This document shows, one piece after another, positions 60,671 to 64,000 of a stretch of DNA of 64,000 nt. Source of the DNA: Mangrovimonas cancribranchiae (lineage in GTDB: Bacteria; Bacteroidota; Bacteroidia; Flavobacteriales; Flavobacteriaceae); the NCBI RefSeq assembly GCF_037126245.1, contig NZ_CP136925.1:2062001-2126000 (forward strand), in the 5' to 3' direction. The notes beneath the pieces are model-generated. The model searched no databases. It saw nothing but the letters and a program-made list of their open reading frames with translations, and was not told where the DNA came from. Position numbers and translations under genes: made by a program. Position 1 is the stretch's first letter. The number at the start of each line of letters is the position of its first letter.

Positions 60671-61105
60671 ATGAATTGGGAAGAATTACATCCTAAAATA
60701 AGAATACTCGCAGAAGAAAGGTTTAATAACAACTTTTATGCAGACTCTATCTCTATGACCTTAAGAGAGATAAATTCTATAGTTAAAGCGGAAATATTAG
60801 GAATGACTGGAATAGAATATGACGGAATAAACTTAATGCAACAAGCTTTCGGTTTTCAATATAAAAATGGGAACCTAATTAGAAATGCGAGAATTTTATT
60901 TGTACCTGATTTGACAACAGAATCGAGAAGAAATATACAAGATGGATACAGGAATATTTTCGTTGGAGCGATGAGTGCAATTAGAAACCCAAAAGCTCAC
61001 GAAAATATGAATCCAGATGAAACAAAAACAAGACACTTATTACAATTATCAAGTTTGTTATTTATTAAGCTTGAAGAAGCAGGTATACAAATACCGATTG
61101 AATAA
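60671..61105 (+). CDS. Cassette 72b: TIGR02391-type (Hypoth_ymh) HEPN-like protein
   Basis: 144 residues, helical. DGYRNIFVGAMSAIRNPKAH then RHLLQLSSLLFIKLEEAG matches the TIGR02391/Hypoth_ymh family. R105-N-P-K-A-H110 is an Rx4H motif, as in HEPN ribonucleases of toxin-antitoxin and phage-defence systems. GMTGIEYDGINLMQQAFGF is the usual mid part. Encoded just after a PIN-like protein in the same cassette. Cassette ends gttggcagta/tactgccaac pair perfectly. Confidence 0.85.
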   Translation: MNWEELHPKIRILAEERFNNNFYADSISMTLREINSIVKAEILGMTGIEYDGINLMQQAFGFQYKNGNLIRNARILFVPDLTTESRRNIQDGYRNIFVGAMSAIRNPKAHENMNPDETKTRHLLQLSSLLFIKLEEAGIQIPIE

Positions 61106-61114
61106 ATAAAAAAC

Positions 61115-61252
61115 TACTGCCAACAACGTATAACAACAATTGCGGCTTTGTGTCCTGCGGACACAACCGCGTAAGCATAAAAGTCGGTAATTTTAGCTAT
61201 CTTAGTTTTTAAACAACCCGTAACTGACGGTTATACGAGACCGTTGTACATA
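61115..61252 (+). repeat. attC72 (chimeric class D/A)
   Basis: R'' tactgccaac, R' gttgtacata. Left arm and hairpin are class D (GTATAACAACAATTGCGG), but the right arm is class A (CGTAACTGACGGTTATACGAG), so the arms pair only partly. Confidence 0.88.
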
Positions 61253-61269
61253 ATGCCCGAAAACCGCAA

Positions 61270-61962
61270 ATGGAAATAGATTTTGATTTTTTAATACCAT
61301 ACATTAACTATTTAGTTATTGCTTTTATTGGACTAATCGGACTATATATCAAAACCTATATGCAGGAAAGAGCAAAAAGAAAAGCATTAATTCGCACGAA
61401 CAAAAAATTAATGGAAGAAACTGAATCCATTAAAAAGGAGCATCAACTCGACATAAGTAAAAGACGTTACCAATACGAAAGCAAAAAAGAACAATATTTA
61501 GGATTTTTTAAAATGCTAGATAAATTCACAAACGAAGCGACTTTAAAGAATCAATCGGAAATGATGCCAATATTGGATGAGTTCAATAGAAATTATCTGA
61601 ATGCTGCAACTCAAGGAAATAAGAAAAAGGAAAATTTAGCAGTAACAGTAATGTCAAAAAAAATACAAAAATTGACTTCTGACTCGTATGAAGAATTAAC
61701 CAAATTAAAACAGGAAACTAATACAATTCGAGTAATTGCAAGTGATGAAATTCTTAAGAAACTGGACTTATTGGAATTATCTTATGATAAACTAATGGAA
61801 CAGTCTAATAAAATGATGTCTGACTTACCTCAATTAATGCTCACTGGAAATGACGCCAGAATTAAAGAACAACAAAAAGAACTTGAAATAAGCGGAAAGG
61901 TAACTCAAAGTATCAAAAATGAGATTATTGAATTAATGAGAAAAGAACTGAATGAAATATAA
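61270..61962 (+). CDS. Cassette 73: membrane-anchored coiled-coil protein
   Basis: 230 residues. One N-terminal membrane helix near 8-27 (IPYINYLVIAFIGLIGLYIK), a basic stretch (QERAKRKALIRTNKK), then almost entirely charged helices and coiled coil (ESIKKEHQLDISKRRYQYES; EELTKLKQETNTIRVIASDE). Structural rather than enzymatic in appearance. Family unknown. Termini gttgtacata/tatgtacaac pair perfectly. Confidence 0.8.
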   Translation: MEIDFDFLIPYINYLVIAFIGLIGLYIKTYMQERAKRKALIRTNKKLMEETESIKKEHQLDISKRRYQYESKKEQYLGFFKMLDKFTNEATLKNQSEMMPILDEFNRNYLNAATQGNKKKENLAVTVMSKKIQKLTSDSYEELTKLKQETNTIRVIASDEILKKLDLLELSYDKLMEQSNKMMSDLPQLMLTGNDARIKEQQKELEISGKVTQSIKNEIIELMRKELNEI

Positions 61963-61967
61963 AGCAC

Positions 61968-62107
61968 TATGTACAACAATGTATAACCGCAATTACGGCG
62001 GATTCGACTACGTCCGAATCCACTCGGAATTGCTAACGTCTGTGTTAAACCGAAAAATTTGTGTACTTTAACCCGTAACTGACGGTTATACGAGACCGTT
62101 GTAAACA
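61968..62107 (+). repeat. attC73 (class A)
   Basis: R'' tatgtacaac, R' gttgtaaaca. Confidence 0.92.
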
Positions 62108-62121
62108 ATTTAAGACAAACA

Positions 62122-62481
62122 TTGAGAAAAGATTTAAAATACGGATTTCTGATTTTCGGAATGCTAATTCTAATCGGATTTGCTCTGAAAGGAAATATCA
62201 GTCACGAAAAATTTGACTCTGAAAGGTGGAAAAACTGGCCGGAATCGGAATCTGAATGGTCATTGCGTTGGGATATGATGAACAGTTTGCGAAATAATTG
62301 CGAACTGAAAGGAAAATCGAAAACGGAAATTATTGAACTATTGGGAAAACCAGATATAGAAACGAAAACGAACTTTAGATATTCTTTAGGAATGTCAAAA
62401 CGCGGAATAAATACTGGAAGTTTGACAATCGAGTTTAACGAAAATGGAATCGTAACTGACTTTTCAGTTTGGCAAGGATAA
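62122..62481 (+). CDS. Cassette 74a: membrane-anchored BamE/SmpA-like small protein
   Basis: 119 residues from a TTG start. One membrane segment (YGFLIFGMLILIGFALKG). Then NCELKGKSKTEIIELLGKPD, the helix-turn-GxP motif of BamE/SmpA-like folds, followed by strands NFRYSLGMSKRGINTGSLTI and EFNENGIVTDFSVWQG that complete the fold. The true BamE is a lipoprotein; this one lacks a lipobox and is a look-alike of unknown role. Confidence 0.78.
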   Translation: MRKDLKYGFLIFGMLILIGFALKGNISHEKFDSERWKNWPESESEWSLRWDMMNSLRNNCELKGKSKTEIIELLGKPDIETKTNFRYSLGMSKRGINTGSLTIEFNENGIVTDFSVWQG

Positions 62482-62482
62482 A

Positions 62483-62638
62483 ATGGTTTTCAAAAAAGAA
62501 ACAAAGGACAACGAACTGTACGTTTATATGAACGGAAAATTAATTTATAAAAAGTGGTTGAATACAGGAGAATCGAAAGTGTTTGACTTAATAGCTTATG
62601 ACAAGTACACTCTGAAATCAATAAATGAAAAAAAGTAA
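62483..62638 (+). CDS. Cassette 74b: very small protein
   Basis: 51 residues, starting 1 bp after the preceding stop: MVFKKETKDNELYVYMNGKL, then IYKKWLNTGESKVFDLIAYD and a basic end. It reads as a small beta-hairpin-rich protein and fills the cassette up to attC74. Coupled to the gene before it. Unknown function. Confidence 0.65.
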   Translation: MVFKKETKDNELYVYMNGKLIYKKWLNTGESKVFDLIAYDKYTLKSINEKK

Positions 62639-62643
62639 AAAAC

Positions 62644-62782
62644 TGTTTACAACAATGCATAACCGCAATTACGGCGGATTCGACTACGTCCGAATCCACT
62701 CGGAATTGCTAACGCCAGTTCTAAACCGAAAATTATTAACTTTAATCCCGTAACTGACGGTTATACGAGACCGTTGTGCTTC
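62644..62782 (+). repeat. attC74 (class A)
   Basis: R'' tgtttacaac, R' gttgtgcttc. Left arm reads GCATAACCG instead of GTATAACCG, a C/A mismatch to the other arm. Confidence 0.9.
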
Positions 62783-62859
62783 ATACTGAAAAACGAAACG
62801 GATATTAAAAACGGGAAAGCCGAAAACCGACTAAAGTAGGCAATAAACAATTAAAAATA

Positions 62860-63378
62860 ATGAAAAAACTAACCAACCGATTGACTTTACTCGCAACACT
62901 TTTTGCACTCGCTTTTGGATTCCAAAGTTGTGAACAAAAACAAAAGGAAGAAACTAAAGAGGTGGAAAAAGAAATAATTGTTGAATCCGAAAAACCTGAA
63001 TATTTTCTCTTGCGTCCAGAAATAGAAAAAGCATACGGATATTCACACGCTGTGAAAATTGGAAACGACATCAAAATATCTGGTGCAGTAAGTATGGACA
63101 ATGAAGGAAATCCAACAGCTGTTGGAGATATAGAACAGCAGATGAAAAACTGTTATGCTGATTTAGAAAAAATATTAAAACACTTTGGTTGCACATTTGA
63201 CGATGTTATAAAAGAAGATATTTTTACAACTGATATGGCTCATATGCTTGAAAAATCAGCATATCGTGCTGAAATTTATAAAAATGGATTTCCGACTGGT
63301 TCTTGGCTTGAAGTAAAAGGATTAGCATTACCTGAATTTATGGTTGAAATCGAACTTGAAGTACATAAATCGGAATAA
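62860..63378 (+). CDS. Cassette 75: RidA-family lipoprotein, second copy
   Basis: 172 residues, differing from the product of 50847-51365 at three positions that I see: Phe/Leu in the signal peptide (FAFAFGF versus FALAFGF), Ser/Ala in NCYxDL and Gln/His in DMAxML. The same leader of 77 bp precedes it. Its attC differs more from that of the first copy than the gene does, so the copies are older than the other duplicates, or their sites have changed. Confidence 0.87.
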   Translation: MKKLTNRLTLLATLFALAFGFQSCEQKQKEETKEVEKEIIVESEKPEYFLLRPEIEKAYGYSHAVKIGNDIKISGAVSMDNEGNPTAVGDIEQQMKNCYADLEKILKHFGCTFDDVIKEDIFTTDMAHMLEKSAYRAEIYKNGFPTGSWLEVKGLALPEFMVEIELEVHKSE

Positions 63379-63386
63379 AAAGTACG

Positions 63387-63525
63387 AAAGCACAACAATG
63401 TATAACCGCAATTACGGCGGATTCGACTACGTCCGAATCCACTCGGAATTGCGAGCGTCAGTGCTTAATCGAAAAACAGTAACTTAAAACCCGTAACTGA
63501 CGGTTATACGAGACCGTTGGCAACA
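63387..63525 (+). repeat. attC75 (class A)
   Basis: R'' aaagcacaac, R' gttggcaaca. Confidence 0.92.
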
Positions 63526-63548
63526 ATATCTGAATATTTCAAAGACAA

Positions 63549-63944
63549 ATGAAAAACACAATTATACTGATTCTGATTACATTTCTAATTTGTTCATCTC
63601 AATTACAAGCTCAAAACTTGGTTCTACCAAAAAATCCTGAAACCAATAAATGTTATGCAAACTCTTTTGACTATAATAAAAAATTTGAGTGGAAAGAAGT
63701 TGATTGTTCTAAAGTACAAGGAAAGAAAACATTTAATACAAAAAAACAACTGATTAAAAAGGAACAAAGAAAACTGAAAATGATTGCTTATCAAAAGAAA
63801 TTAATCAATCTTGATTATGACGTTGACGCTAATGGCATACTCGATAAAAAAACGATAAAAGCTCATAATAAATTTATTAAAAAAAAGGAGAAAGAAAAGA
63901 AACGAAAACTAAGAGCAGAAAAGAAAAAAAGAAAATCAGAATAA
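63549..63944 (+). CDS. Cassette 76: secreted basic protein
   Basis: 131 residues. Signal peptide ends near SSQLQAQ (residue 22). NLVLPKNPETNKCYANSFDY, then a putative peptidoglycan-binding-like segment (LINLDYDVDANGILDKKTIK, cf. the LxxLGYxxxGxxDxxT pattern) and a Lys/Arg-rich tail (KKEKEKKRKLRAEKKKRK). Likely envelope-associated. Last cassette in the window. Confidence 0.8.
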   Translation: MKNTIILILITFLICSSQLQAQNLVLPKNPETNKCYANSFDYNKKFEWKEVDCSKVQGKKTFNTKKQLIKKEQRKLKMIAYQKKLINLDYDVDANGILDKKTIKAHNKFIKKKEKEKKRKLRAEKKKRKSE

Positions 63945-63947
63945 TAC

Positions 63948-64000
63948 TGTAGCCAACAACGTGTATAGCTCATTGCGGCTGAATTCCTAATCGGAATTCA
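63948..64000 (+). repeat. attC76 (class C, cut by window end)
   Basis: R'' tgtagccaac and the left arm GTGTATAGCTCATTGCGG are present, followed by the start of hairpin GAATTCC-taat-CGGAATTC. The right arm lies beyond the window, so the array continues. Confidence 0.85.

Noticed and set aside
62805-63101. Minus-strand 98-codon frame present in both RidA cassettes
   Set aside because: Present twice only because the cassette is duplicated; it is antisense to the RidA gene.

Overview
The window is AT-rich DNA that reads as a Bacteroidota (flavobacterial) chromosome. Signal peptides end in SQ or in a lipobox Cys of the LISC/VSC type. There is a LytS/LytTR sensor-regulator pair, Shine-Dalgarno sequences are weak or absent, and TTG/GTG starts are used in places. 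No rRNA, tRNA, CRISPR array or insertion sequence was recognised.

Almost the whole window is one integron cassette array. Positions 1-1094 are ordinary flanking chromosome: a small lipoprotein and a two-domain VOC/glyoxalase lipoprotein, both on the minus strand. Positions 1200-1355 hold the C-terminal remnant of a tyrosine recombinase (integron-integrase type), reading towards the array, and 1380-1406 hold an attI-like site. From 1393 to the right edge I read 76 consecutive gene cassettes, each closed by an attC site (75 complete, the last cut by the window end). Average spacing is about 0.8 kb. The array continues beyond the window.

How the attC sites were read. Each starts with a 10-nt arm ending in AAC (R''), carries paired L''/L' arms and an internal hairpin, and ends with CCGTT or CGTT plus about 7 nt (R'). 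Cassette n runs from the TT of the R' of attC n-1 to the G of the R' of attC n. The first 10 nt of a cassette (GTTnnnnnnn) should therefore be the reverse complement of the R'' arm at its own end. I checked this by eye for every cassette: about 60 of 76 match perfectly over 10 nt and most others differ by 1-2 nt. Classes used below: A = GTATAACCG/CGGTTATAC arms with a GGATTCG/CGAATCC hairpin (about 29 sites); B = GGCTATAA/CATAGCC arms with a GAAAATCC/GGATTTTC hairpin; C = variable arms followed by TTCATTGC/GCAACGAA; D = GTATAACAACAATTGCGG arms with a GTGTCC/GGACAC hairpin; E = GTTTATCTTC/GAAAGATAAAC arms; F = long sites of about 200 bp; G = CAATTGGGG/CCCCAACTG arms.

Cargo. Nearly all genes are on the plus strand, one per cassette, sometimes two. 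Most encode small predicted lipoproteins, secreted proteins or membrane proteins with no recognised function. Recognisable cargo includes an esterase with a starch-binding-like domain, a HExxH protein, an Ere/ChaN-like protein, three PD-(D/E)xK nuclease-like proteins (one fused to a HARE-HTH), a nucleotide-cyclase-like protein, DUF1643, DUF2071, LprI-like and XAC2610-like lysozyme-inhibitor-type proteins, two RidA proteins, SanA/DUF218, a LAS peptidase, a TPR protein, an alpha/beta hydrolase, a PIN-like plus HEPN-like pair, and one 2.8-kb cassette with DUF5694 and a LytS/LytTR two-component system. Four cassettes occur twice. Several cassettes (1, 25, 27, 37, 38, 39) have no credible ORF; 1, 38 and 39 are related to each other. 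Nothing ties the cassettes into one pathway. They look like a reservoir of independent genes weighted towards envelope proteins, immunity-like proteins and genome defence.
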